DNA of 64,000 nucleotides, taken from NCBI GenBank assembly GCA_964522665.1, contig CAZFVY010000025.1, positions 1-64,000 of the forward strand, written 5' to 3'. Position 1 is the first letter of the stretch. Each line of letters opens with the position of its first letter. Shown piece after piece: positions 28,055 through 36,511 of the stretch. The position numbers and the translations under genes are program-made. This DNA is from CAZFVY01 sp964522665 (GTDB lineage: Bacteria > Verrucomicrobiota > Verrucomicrobiia > Limisphaerales > CAZFVY01). The notes under the pieces are model-generated. The model saw nothing but the letters and a program-made list of their open reading frames with translations, was not told where the DNA came from and ran no database searches.

Positions 28055-28732
28055 TTACGGTTTGCGCGCGATCATGAGCACATTATCCGAGCAGGCCCGC
28101 GGCCAGAGGCGTGACGCGAATCCCGGCCAATGCCGGGCGCTGAGGGGCAGTCGGCCGCGTTCGCTATAAAAGACCTGGACGTCCGACAGGCGATTCTCCA
28201 GCGCGATCCGAATCAAGTCGATCTCCAGCAGGGCGGTAATATGAGCCGGGTACGAACTGGCCTGAAACGCGTTGAATTGGTTTTTGAGCGCGAGGGTGAG
28301 TTTCGCCAGCAGACTCAGTTGATTCGGCGTGGTGACCACGACCCAGCCGCCCGGCTTCGCGAGCCGGATCAGTTCGCGCGCGAACGCGCGTGGATTCTCG
28401 AGGTGTTCGACGGTTTCGACCGCCACCACGACGTCACCGCTTTGGTCCTCCAACGGGGTCCGGTAGGCCTCGAGATTCGCTTGGACGAATTCACCGTCGT
28501 TGGGAAAACCATCGTAACGGACGGCGTCCACGCCGCAGTAGCGCTGGAAACGAGGCTTGAGGATGGGCCAGAGGCGCCCGCTCCCGCAACCGACGTCGAT
28601 GAGCGTCCCGCCGCGCGCCGATTGCGCGGCCAAGGCCCGTTCAACCATGAGGTAGATGGCCTCCTGGCTTGTGCCGCGACTCAACCGCGCGCGGCCAGCC
28701 ACGTCGGAGTATTCGGCGCTCGCGTCGCTCAT
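28055..28732 (-). CDS. Class I SAM-dependent methyltransferase
   Basis: A 225-residue methyltransferase of the Methyltransf_11/25 type: LIDVGCGSGRLWPIL is motif I, YCGVDAVRYDGF the ribose-binding acidic strand, DVVVAVETVEHLENP motif II/III, and GGWVVVTTPNQLS the later strand. Its ATG overlaps the upstream glycosyltransferase stop as ATGA (28729-28732), so it is the second gene of a short operon at the 5' end of the glycan locus. Confidence 0.87.
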   Translation of the reverse strand: MSDASAEYSDVAGRARLSRGTSQEAIYLMVERALAAQSARGGTLIDVGCGSGRLWPILKPRFQRYCGVDAVRYDGFPNDGEFVQANLEAYRTPLEDQSGDVVVAVETVEHLENPRAFARELIRLAKPGGWVVVTTPNQLSLLAKLTLALKNQFNAFQASSYPAHITALLEIDLIRIALENRLSDVQVFYSERGRLPLSARHWPGFASRLWPRACSDNVLMIARKP

Positions 28733-29850
28733 GGGGTTCGCGATTCAGCCAATCGGGCGATGGCCGTTTGCAGTTGGTTCAGTCGGGCCGCGGGGTCGCA
28801 CAACGCTTTCGCGCGCGAGGGGCCGGCTTGAGCGAGACGCTGGCGCAGAGCCGGTTCGTCGATGATGGGTTGCAGCGCCGCCGCGACCGCCGTCGCGTCG
28901 CCGGGCGGAGTCAGCCGGCCGCAGGTTTCGTCGAGGATCTCGAGCGGACCGCCTAGCGCGCTCGTCACGACCGGCAGACCGGCCAGCAGCGCTTCGACAA
29001 AAACGATGCCGAACGGCTCTGGACTGGCGTTCGGTTGGCAATAGACGTCGGCGGCCGCAAGCAGCCGGGGCACGTCGGACCGTTGGCCGAGGAAGGTCAC
29101 GCGCGCCTCCAAGCCGAGGCGGCGGGTTTCTGCCAACAATTCCTGATAAAAAGCCGTCTCGCTGGCGCGTTGCGGGCCGCCGATGATCCACGCCCGCCAA
29201 TCGGGCGTGGCGCGCAACTGGCCGAGCGCCGCCAGCAACGTTCGTTGACCCTTCCACGACTGAATCCGGCTGGCTTGGACGATAACCACCGCATTCGGCG
29301 GCGCGTTGAACTCGATCCGTGTTGCCCTTCGTTGCTCGGCGGAGGCGGGCGGCGAGGGTGGCACCGGGCAGTAAATGACCTCGAATTGGGCGTTGCGATA
29401 GAGCCGCGGAACGCTTTGCGCGGTAAAATCGCTGTTGCAGACCACCAGGTCGGGTTGAGTCCGTTTGGCCCAGCGTTCGACCCAATGCTTCCCCCGCGCG
29501 ACGTCGTGGAGCCACAACACGAGCGGCTTTTTCAATCGCCGCGCGACCGAGCCGAACAGTCCGTACGCCCAAGCCGAATGGCAAACCACCGCGGCGTAAC
29601 GGTTTTCCTCGATCAGTCGCGCGAGACGCCGCCGCGCGGTCCAGACGGTCCACGGTTGGCGCGCCCGCACGGCGCCGAGCAAGTGGACCGCGGCCCGCTG
29701 CCGCTCCAGTTCGTCCTTCAACCGGCCCGAAAAACAGAGCGCGAACTCCGTGGTCATCCCGGGGCAGGCTTGGGCCGCGCGCGCGAACGTGACCAGCATC
29801 GCCTCGACGCCGCCGAACAAATTCCCCGCCACGACGTGCAGAACCTTCAC
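28729..29850 (-). CDS. Glycosyltransferase family 4-type, first gene of the glycan locus
   Basis: A 373-residue GT-B glycosyltransferase. MKVLHVVAGNLFGGVEAMLV holds the GGVE acceptor-domain loop, VVIVQASRIQSWKGQRTLL opens the donor domain, and EPFGIVFVEALLAGLPVVTS carries E-x7-E. It is the 5'-most gene of the minus-strand run, with 223 non-coding bases upstream before the next gene's stop, where the locus promoter is expected. Confidence 0.88.
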   Translation of the reverse strand: MKVLHVVAGNLFGGVEAMLVTFARAAQACPGMTTEFALCFSGRLKDELERQRAAVHLLGAVRARQPWTVWTARRRLARLIEENRYAAVVCHSAWAYGLFGSVARRLKKPLVLWLHDVARGKHWVERWAKRTQPDLVVCNSDFTAQSVPRLYRNAQFEVIYCPVPPSPPASAEQRRATRIEFNAPPNAVVIVQASRIQSWKGQRTLLAALGQLRATPDWRAWIIGGPQRASETAFYQELLAETRRLGLEARVTFLGQRSDVPRLLAAADVYCQPNASPEPFGIVFVEALLAGLPVVTSALGGPLEILDETCGRLTPPGDATAVAAALQPIIDEPALRQRLAQAGPSRAKALCDPAARLNQLQTAIARLAESRTP

Positions 29851-30073
29851 GCGCGACCACCGAAAGCCTTTAGCTCTCGGTACAAGCTGCCGCCCGTCGC
29901 CTTTTGCCGTTCATTTCGGCAAAACCGTTCGTTTTCCAAGCCCATTGATGTTCAGTCCGCGCCCGCTACCTTCCCCAAGGTCTCATTTTTAGCGGGTCCT
30001 GTCGAGTCGGCGGTTGGGCGGCGCGTGGCTCAGTCGCCGAAGCCGGAGGACGGCTTGATGACAAACGGAAAGG

Positions 30074-30955
30074 TCAGCTTGGAGCCGAGGTAGCGGTTGC
30101 CCCGCGGGCGGTTTGCCTCGCGGCGGCGCCATCGAGATGAGTGAACAACAGCCGATTTACCCGATCAGCCATCTGGATTGGCACACCGTGGGAAGCGTCG
30201 GCGAATTCGACATAACGGGCCCCGGGAATGCCCTCCGCGATCGCTTGCCCGAACGCGGGCCGCGCGATCGGGTCGTGGGCCGCGCTCACGACGAGCGTCG
30301 GGATGCCGGCCAACTCGCGCAATCGCGGCGTCGCGTCGTACGGGCGCATGGCGGAGAGTTGTTTCATGACGATCGGCGGTTGATCGGCCAGATCATGACC
30401 GAAGAGCGGGGCGAGTCTATCCGCCAGCGCGTCACGGTCGGCTTGGACCAGCGCGGCGGGAGGCATCACGAATTCGAGAAACGCTCGACGACGTTGTCGC
30501 CGGCTGCCGACGCGGGTGCGCAGCCCCAACCAAAACATGCGTGGCGTCAGCGCGGTCGCGTCGGCCCCGCGGGCAAACGTGCAGAGCAGCGCCAGACTCC
30601 GCGCGCGTTGCGGGGCGCGCAGAGCCAGTTCGAGCGCGATCAATCCGCCCATGGAATGCCCGATGACGTGCGCGGATTCCCAACCTTGCGCGTCCATGAG
30701 GGCGAGCGCGTCGTCGGCCATTTGCTCGACGGTGAGGCGGCCGCCGAGCGGTTGACTGCGGCCCATCCCGCGGTTGTCAAACCAGAGGCAGCGGTAGCGC
30801 GGCGCCAGCGCGTCCACTTGCGGTCGCCAGCATTCCCCGTGAACCCCAACGCCCTGAATCAAGATCGTCGGCGGTCCATCGCCGCGCAACGCATAAGCGA
30901 GCCGGCAGCCGTCGCGTTCCAAGTAAGCGTAGTCGAGAGGCTGTGTCGTCGTCAT
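30074..30955 (-). CDS. Alpha/beta-fold hydrolase
   Basis: A 293-residue cytosolic alpha/beta hydrolase. The nucleophile elbow is GHSMGG with Ser101; the oxyanion region is LIQGVGVHGECW; the acid and histidine are expected in VVSAAHDPIARP and FADASHGVPI. The fold covers esterases, haloperoxidases and 3-oxoadipate enol-lactonases; the sequence does not decide the substrate. Starts at ATG 30955 and stands alone. Confidence 0.85.
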   Translation of the reverse strand: MTTTQPLDYAYLERDGCRLAYALRGDGPPTILIQGVGVHGECWRPQVDALAPRYRCLWFDNRGMGRSQPLGGRLTVEQMADDALALMDAQGWESAHVIGHSMGGLIALELALRAPQRARSLALLCTFARGADATALTPRMFWLGLRTRVGSRRQRRRAFLEFVMPPAALVQADRDALADRLAPLFGHDLADQPPIVMKQLSAMRPYDATPRLRELAGIPTLVVSAAHDPIARPAFGQAIAEGIPGARYVEFADASHGVPIQMADRVNRLLFTHLDGAAARQTARGATATSAPS

Positions 30956-31287
30956 GCGAAGTGATATTGGCGAAGACCTTGGGGCGAAGGGAGAAATTTC
31001 GGCGCGATGGCGGAGTGGCGTTTTCGATCAAGAAGGTCGCAAGTTGAAGTGCCGATCTAACCAATTCAGTCACACGCCGAGGACCACGGCGCCGGCGCGC
31101 GGCTCTGTGAGCCGCAGCATGTGCACCGGGTTGTGGCGCTCGAGAAAATCCGAAGCCTTCGCTCGTGCAGTTGCTGCTGCGGGTCGCAGACCCGCGCGCC
31201 GGGAACTCGCGCCTCTCGCCGCTATGATCTGAATTCAGCGAAATCATCCCGTCGGGGACACCATAAGCCAGCCAACCTTTCGCCCCC
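30956..31287. other. Non-coding stretch with two hairpins
   Basis: No gene is supported in these 332 bases. Two compact hairpins are visible: cggctc-tgt-gagccg at 31100-31114 and gcgggtc-gca-gacccgc at 31179-31195. They lie between the start of the hydrolase and the stop of the membrane glycosyltransferase, and may be REP-like elements or a weak terminator for the latter. Confidence 0.4.
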
Positions 31288-32841
31288 TCAATCCGGCTTC
31301 GGCGGATGGGCCGCGACGTAGTCGCGCCAATGGTTGATCTCCACGTACAATTCGAGGAAAACCTGCGGGCGCAGTTGAAAATATCCGGCCATCAGGTGCG
31401 TCTTGTTCGGCCGTTCGTCGAACGCCGCCTGAAACTTTGACGACACGATCATGATGGGCGCGAGCGGCTCGGCGGGGATGCGGTCCCACCAGCCGACGTT
31501 CTTGAACCGCCGCAAATACCACGGCAGCGGCCAATAGTCGCTGTCCTGGGCCATCACTTTCACGACCAGATTGGTCCCTTTCGGCGAGACTTGCGCCAGC
31601 GCTTCGACCTTTTCAACCAGTGTCAAGACATCGGTCGAAGGGTGAGCGTAAACGTAGGGGTTCTGCCGGTTGGCGTTTTCCGGCCCGCTGGCCCGCCAAG
31701 CCTGCCAGCCAAGTTGAATCCCGCCGACGCCGAGCGCGACCGCCATCGTCACCACCCCCCAGCGCCGTCGCGGCCAGCGCAACAGCGCCACCGTGCCGAC
31801 TCCGGCCAGTAAAATCGCCCCGTGCCAAAACCCCAGCAGGCACCACGGCGTTTTGTACGACAGCGCCGTGTAAATACCAGTCAAAATGAGCGTGTAGAAC
31901 GCGATGGTGCGCGCGAGCAAAAGATTCGCGCGCGGCCAACCCTTGCCCGCGAGGATTGTGATCAGGCCGATCAGCGCCAGGGCGGCGATCAAGCCTTCGC
32001 TCCAGTACGGCCCACCCTTTTGGTGAAAGAAGAGCAACCGTTCGAAATAGAAATCCCACGGGTTGCGGTGGGGCGACGCTCCACCCGCGCGATTCAGCCA
32101 CGGCAGGTAGGTGCGCACGGCGTCGAGCGGGCCGTGAACGTTGGTGAAAAATGATGAAAAGAAGAGGAGGCTGACCGCCAACGCGCTGCCCGCCGCCGCG
32201 CCGAAGCGCTGCCAATTCAGCTTAAGATTCGGCCGTTCCCGGTCAATCACTCGGCCCCACGCCAGCGCGGCGGCGAGCGCCAGGACCAGCGCGCCAACCG
32301 CCAGGACAAACGTCTCCTTCGTCGCGTACATCAGGCCCACCGCGGCGCCGGCGAGCAGGCGCCATCCGATTCGCCCCGACCGCGTGTAACGCCACTCCGC
32401 GACGATCAACAACGCGGTGAAGAAGACCAGCAACATCTCATGGATGTAGTACCGGCTGTAAAAGACCATCGCCGGCGAGAGGGCGGTCAGGGCTCCCGCG
32501 CAAAGCATCGGCCCGCGGCCCAGGCCGTCCGCCAGGAGCAGCGAAAGGAGAATCAACCCGACGCCGAACGCAACGGGAACAAGGCGATAGGTAACCTCGT
32601 CGAAGTCGTTATAACCGCGCGCCGGGCTGAGCCACGCCGAAAGGAGCGTGGCGTAATAGAGGGTTGGCCCGTGGTATTCGTTCGGGTCGTAAACATAACG
32701 ACCGTGCTCCCACAGGTCGCGAAATTTCGTCGCGTGAACGGCCTCGTCGCCGTGCATCGGCCGCGAAGCCAACTGCGGCAATCTCAGCGCCAGGGCGGCG
32801 AGGATGACCAGCGCCCACCCCAACGCGAGGCGGCGGTTCAT
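31288..32841 (-). CDS. Agl23/TIGR03663-type membrane glycosyltransferase
   Basis: A 517-residue polytopic membrane protein with an N-terminal helix, then RPMHGDEAVHATKF, the conserved acidic loop of GT-C (GT39/ArnT-like) enzymes. The block YVYDPNEYHGPTLYY after it is characteristic of the TIGR03663 family ('flippase activity-associated protein Agl23'). About eleven hydrophobic segments and a C-terminal soluble tail of about 130 residues follow. It probably transfers a sugar from a polyprenyl-phosphate donor at the outer face of the membrane. Its ATG overlaps the stop of the upstream discoidin-like gene as ATGA. Confidence 0.82.
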   Translation of the reverse strand: MNRRLALGWALVILAALALRLPQLASRPMHGDEAVHATKFRDLWEHGRYVYDPNEYHGPTLYYATLLSAWLSPARGYNDFDEVTYRLVPVAFGVGLILLSLLLADGLGRGPMLCAGALTALSPAMVFYSRYYIHEMLLVFFTALLIVAEWRYTRSGRIGWRLLAGAAVGLMYATKETFVLAVGALVLALAAALAWGRVIDRERPNLKLNWQRFGAAAGSALAVSLLFFSSFFTNVHGPLDAVRTYLPWLNRAGGASPHRNPWDFYFERLLFFHQKGGPYWSEGLIAALALIGLITILAGKGWPRANLLLARTIAFYTLILTGIYTALSYKTPWCLLGFWHGAILLAGVGTVALLRWPRRRWGVVTMAVALGVGGIQLGWQAWRASGPENANRQNPYVYAHPSTDVLTLVEKVEALAQVSPKGTNLVVKVMAQDSDYWPLPWYLRRFKNVGWWDRIPAEPLAPIMIVSSKFQAAFDERPNKTHLMAGYFQLRPQVFLELYVEINHWRDYVAAHPPKPD

Positions 32842-33548
32842 TTCGCCGGCAGGCCGTAAACTTCGACTTCCGTGTAACCGTTGAGCGCGTTGTCCGTGTT
32901 GCCCTTGCTATAGCAGCGGACGTAGCGGGCCTTCGTGCCTTTCGCGTCGATCAGTTTGCCTTCGTAGCCTTCGAAATACTCACGGTCGGTTCCGACGCCT
33001 TGCGCGGAGCTGTTGTCCTGATCGTTGTTGAAAAGCGTGCGCACGTTCTTGGTGAATTCGGCGTCATCGGCGACCTTGACGATCACGTCGCGATAAACCA
33101 CCGGGCTTTTATGCTCATGCCAGACCAGAATCGCGTAGAGTTCGAAATCGGCCTGCAGATCAATCTGAATCCATTGCGTGCGGCGGCGCAAGGTGACGAC
33201 GTTTTCGTCGAAGGCGTCCTTCTTGCCGTCGGTGATGAGCGAGAGTTCGCCCTGAATGGGCGTGGCGTCGCTGCTGGTGACTGGCTTCCCGAGCGCGACG
33301 TTTTTCACGCCCTTTGGCGCCATGAACGGCTCGCGTTTTTTGCCGGACGGCTTCTCCGCAGTCGTATCGGGCGGCATCTCTTTCGGAGTGCCAATGTAAC
33401 CGGCCGGGGGCAGTTCAAGCGGCAGGGGTTCGAGGTCGGCGGCGCGCGCTGCGGCGCCGGGCAGGAGCGGCAGCGCCAGGAGAAAGCTGAGAGTGGCCAG
33501 CAGCGGGAATCGCCGCGTGAATCGCGTAGGCATGCGGTGTGTCTTCAT
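32838..33548 (-). CDS. Exported discoidin (F5/8 type C)-like protein
   Basis: A 236-residue secreted protein. Residues about 10-38 are a signal peptide (LLATLSFLLALPLLPGAAARA). After a Pro/Lys-rich linker, residues about 90-232 look like a discoidin/galactose-binding domain: NVALGKPVTSSDATPIQGEL, QWIQIDLQADFELYAILVW, ARYVRCYSKGNTDN and a final TEVEVYG. Such domains bind glycans or surfaces. It is translationally coupled (ATGA) to the membrane glycosyltransferase gene, which suggests a shared envelope role. Confidence 0.8.
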   Translation of the reverse strand: MKTHRMPTRFTRRFPLLATLSFLLALPLLPGAAARAADLEPLPLELPPAGYIGTPKEMPPDTTAEKPSGKKREPFMAPKGVKNVALGKPVTSSDATPIQGELSLITDGKKDAFDENVVTLRRRTQWIQIDLQADFELYAILVWHEHKSPVVYRDVIVKVADDAEFTKNVRTLFNNDQDNSSAQGVGTDREYFEGYEGKLIDAKGTKARYVRCYSKGNTDNALNGYTEVEVYGLPAK

Positions 33549-33675
33549 TTCGTATTAGTTTCTGACGTTGGGTCGAATTCGGCCATTCAAATAGCAAGGC
33601 GGGGCCGTTTGGGCAATACGCTTCGGCGCAAAATTAATCTTGTCTAGTTCGGCTGCCGGGCGTATTTCAAAAGTT

Positions 33676-35046
33676 ATGAATACGCACGATTACCCCTTCA
33701 CCCGCGATCTTTCCCGCCGTCGATTCATCAAATCTTATTCGATGGCCGTGGGCGCCGCGGCGCTAACCGGTCCCTACCTTGTGCGGGGACAAAACCTGAA
33801 CAGCAAACTTAACGTCGCCGCCATTGGCGCCGGCGGAAAGGGGGCGAGTGACACCGATCAAGTTGCCAAGACCGGCTCGAACATCGTCGCGCTCTGCGAC
33901 GTGGATCGCCATACGCTCGAAGAGCGGAGCAAGATTTACCCCGGCGCGAAGCTTTTCCGTGATTATCGCCGGATGCTCGAACAGATGAAGGAGATCGACG
34001 CCGTGATCGTCGCCACGCCGGACCATCACCATGCCCCGGCCGCGATTCGCGCGATGAAGATGGGCAAACACGCGTATGTGCAAAAGCCGCTGACCCACTC
34101 GGTTTACGAAGCGCGGCAGATGCGCAAAGTGGCCGCCGAAATGAAGGTCGCCACCCAGATGGGGAATCAAGGCAGCGCGGAGAACGGCTTGCGGACGGCG
34201 ATCGAAGTGATTCAGAAGGGCGCCATCGGCTCGGTTCGTCAGGTGCACGTCTGGAGCAATCGTCCCATTTGGCCGCAAGGCCTGGACCGGCCGACGAAGT
34301 CGGACGCGGTGCCCGAGCACCTCGACTGGGACCTGTGGATCGGCGCGGCGCCGGAACGCCCGTTCGTGGCGGACGTTTATCACCCGTTCAAGTGGCGCGG
34401 TTGGCAGGATTTCGGCACTGGCGCTTTGGGTGACATGGCCTGTCATACCGCCAATCTGCCGTTCCGCGCGCTCAAGCTCGGCTACCCGAGCAGCATCGAG
34501 GCGAAGACCTCGGGCATCAATCAGGAGACTTATCCGAGCAATTCGCAAATCCGGTTCGAGTTCCCTGAGCGCGAAGGCCTCCCCCCCGTCAGCTTCTTCT
34601 GGTACGACGGCGGCAACAAACCGCCGGATGACGTCACCGCGGAAATCCGTGAAGTAAACGAGAAAGTCCCGATCAGCGGCTGTTTGTTGATTGGCGACAA
34701 GGGCAAGCTTTACTCGCCGGACGACTACGGCGCGAAGTACTTCCTCCTGCCAGAGAAGAATTTCGTTGGGTACAAGAAACCCGATCCGTGGTTGCCGCGG
34801 CACGAATCCGGCCCGCGCGGCGAGCAAGCCCACAAACAGGAGTGGGTGGACGCCTGCAAAGGCGGCCCGGCGGCGTTCTCAAACTTCGACATCGCGGCCT
34901 ACCTGACCGAGATTATCCTGCTCGGCTGCGTCGCGATGCGCGTGGGCGAAAAACTCGAGTGGGATGGCCCTGGCATGAGGGCGACGAACACCTCGAAGGC
35001 GGCGCAATACGCCCACCCGCATTTCCGCTCCGGTTGGGAAGTCTGA
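33676..35046 (+). CDS. Tat-exported Gfo/Idh/MocA-family oxidoreductase
   Basis: A 456-residue NAD(P)-dependent sugar or inositol-type oxidoreductase exported by the Tat pathway. The start at 33676 gives a twin-arginine signal SRRRFIKSYSMAVGAAALTG near residues 13-32. The Rossmann motif is VAAIGAGGKG, and VQKPLTHSVYEA is the conserved EKP-type catalytic Lys-Pro motif. The C-terminal half is the Gfo/Idh/MocA alpha/beta domain. Exported members are common in PVC bacteria; the substrate is probably a sugar derivative, by family only. Confidence 0.9.
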   Translation: MNTHDYPFTRDLSRRRFIKSYSMAVGAAALTGPYLVRGQNLNSKLNVAAIGAGGKGASDTDQVAKTGSNIVALCDVDRHTLEERSKIYPGAKLFRDYRRMLEQMKEIDAVIVATPDHHHAPAAIRAMKMGKHAYVQKPLTHSVYEARQMRKVAAEMKVATQMGNQGSAENGLRTAIEVIQKGAIGSVRQVHVWSNRPIWPQGLDRPTKSDAVPEHLDWDLWIGAAPERPFVADVYHPFKWRGWQDFGTGALGDMACHTANLPFRALKLGYPSSIEAKTSGINQETYPSNSQIRFEFPEREGLPPVSFFWYDGGNKPPDDVTAEIREVNEKVPISGCLLIGDKGKLYSPDDYGAKYFLLPEKNFVGYKKPDPWLPRHESGPRGEQAHKQEWVDACKGGPAAFSNFDIAAYLTEIILLGCVAMRVGEKLEWDGPGMRATNTSKAAQYAHPHFRSGWEV

Positions 35047-35071
35047 TTTCCCCCTAGCGCGAACAAGCGAT

Positions 35072-36232
35072 TCAATCCCTCTCTCCGGGCGCCGGGGAGA
35101 GGGATTTTCGCTTTTTTGGGGCCGACGCCGGACGTTTGGCGGCGGTTGACGATTGTTCCTGGCGCAGCAGGGCGGCCTTGCGCTCCAGGCCCCAGCGATA
35201 GCCAGCCAACTGTTGATCTCCCCGCACGACGCGGTGGCACGGAATCAGGATTGCGGCGGGATTCGTGGCGCAAGCGCGGGCGACGGCGCGAACCGCTTTC
35301 GGCTTGCCGATCGCGCGCGCGACCTCCGCGTAGGAGCGGGTTTCGCCGTAAGGAATCGACTGCAAAGCTTTCCACACTTGCCACTGAAACGCGGTCGCCC
35401 GCGCGTCGAGCGGCAGCTCGAGTTCAGCCGTCTCCCCGGCGAGACGCCGCCGCAGGGAGGCCACCGCTTTTGCCAATCCGCCGTCGTCGCGGCTCATGGT
35501 CGCGGCGGGGAACTCGGCGCGCAGTTCCGCTTCCAAGGCGCGATCCTCGTCGCCAAGGCTGATCGCGCAAATCCCTTGCGGCGTGGCGGCGACCAGCAAC
35601 CGGCCGAGCGGGCAGGGCGCGGTGGCGAAACGAATTCGCTGCCCGGCGCCGCCCCGACGATAACCGGTCGGCGTCATGCCGAGTCGGGCGCCCACCCGCT
35701 CGTAAGCCCGGCTGCTCGAATTGTAGCCGGCGGCGTACACCGCCTCGGTTACGCTCGCGTCCGACTTCAGCCCGCGCTTAAAATTCTGGAACCGGCGCAC
35801 GTCCGCGTATTCGCGCGGCGATACCCCCATGGCGCGCTTGAAGACCCTCTGCAGATGCGCCGGGCTTTGGCCCACGTGCGCGCCCAAGGTCGCCAGATCA
35901 AGTTTTTCCTCCAGGTTGCTCTCGATGAACTGGCACGCCGCGACCACCGCTTTGACGCGCGTGGAGTCCTCACGCGGACGGCAGCGCAGGCAGGCGCGAA
36001 AGCCAGCCGTTTCCGCTTCGTCGCACGACTCGAAGAAGACCACTTGGCGTCGATTCGGCCGGCGCGATGGACATGAAGGAATACAATAGATCCCGGTCGA
36101 TTTGACGCCGTACACAAAACGACGGTCGGCCTGTCCCTCACGGCGCTCGACGTCCTGCCAGCAGCGCTCCTCGTCCAGTCGTTCGTTTCGTCCACCAATC
36201 GTTCGATTCATCGATGTGTTGCCTTGACTCAT
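35072..36232 (-). CDS. ada: Ada: methylphosphotriester/O6-methylguanine-DNA methyltransferase and regulator
   Basis: Repairs alkylated DNA and activates its own regulon after self-methylation. The 386 residues contain the full set: zinc cysteines C50, C54, C81 and C84, spaced exactly as C38/C42/C69/C72 of E. coli Ada; an AraC-type HTH region (about 90-190); and the MGMT domain with the acceptor Cys332 in PCHRV. The C-terminal tail after about residue 355 is Lys/Ser/Pro-rich and is partly encoded by the plus-strand terminator hairpin. Start at ATG 36232. Confidence 0.95.
   Translation of the reverse strand: MSQGNTSMNRTIGGRNERLDEERCWQDVERREGQADRRFVYGVKSTGIYCIPSCPSRRPNRRQVVFFESCDEAETAGFRACLRCRPREDSTRVKAVVAACQFIESNLEEKLDLATLGAHVGQSPAHLQRVFKRAMGVSPREYADVRRFQNFKRGLKSDASVTEAVYAAGYNSSSRAYERVGARLGMTPTGYRRGGAGQRIRFATAPCPLGRLLVAATPQGICAISLGDEDRALEAELRAEFPAATMSRDDGGLAKAVASLRRRLAGETAELELPLDARATAFQWQVWKALQSIPYGETRSYAEVARAIGKPKAVRAVARACATNPAAILIPCHRVVRGDQQLAGYRWGLERKAALLRQEQSSTAAKRPASAPKKRKSLSPAPGERD
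35074..35112 (+). terminator. Intrinsic terminator of the oxidoreductase gene
   Basis: A 13-bp stem (35074-35086 with 35094-35106, one G-U pair) with a 7-base loop, followed on the plus strand by ttcgctttttt. It lies 28 bases past the oxidoreductase stop and inside the 3' end of the convergent ada coding region. Confidence 0.7.
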
Positions 36233-36295
36233 ACTTGCCGAAGATAAACCGACCGCTAAGACCCGCTATCCGAATCTTGCGATCAAAGAAACGAG

Positions 36296-36482
36296 AAGGG
36301 GTCAGAGATGAATAATGACATATTTGTGATCCAAAGCGAGTTTCAAACAGACTATCTGGCGCCCGGCGTCCGGTGGTTTCCAACGCTGGTCTTCGTGAGA
36401 TTGTCGGTTGTGCGGTCAGATTGGACCCAGCCGGGCGGGAGGTAACCGCGTAATAAATGCACTTATTCATCTCTGACCCCTT
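36296..36482. mobile_element. 187-bp MITE-like element with 20-bp perfect inverted repeats
   Basis: aaggggtcagagatgaataa at 36296-36315 is the exact reverse complement of 36463-36482. The interior of about 147 bases has no supportable gene. The GGGGTCAGAG core resembles ends found next to REP-associated/IS200-like tyrosine (Y1) transposases in many bacteria (recalled, not checked). No target-site duplication is obvious. It sits between the ada start and the XylR-type gene stop, so it may carry part of the ada promoter. Confidence 0.65.
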
Positions 36483-36511
36483 TGGCGGGCGAGGCGGGGC
36501 GGCCGCTGGCG

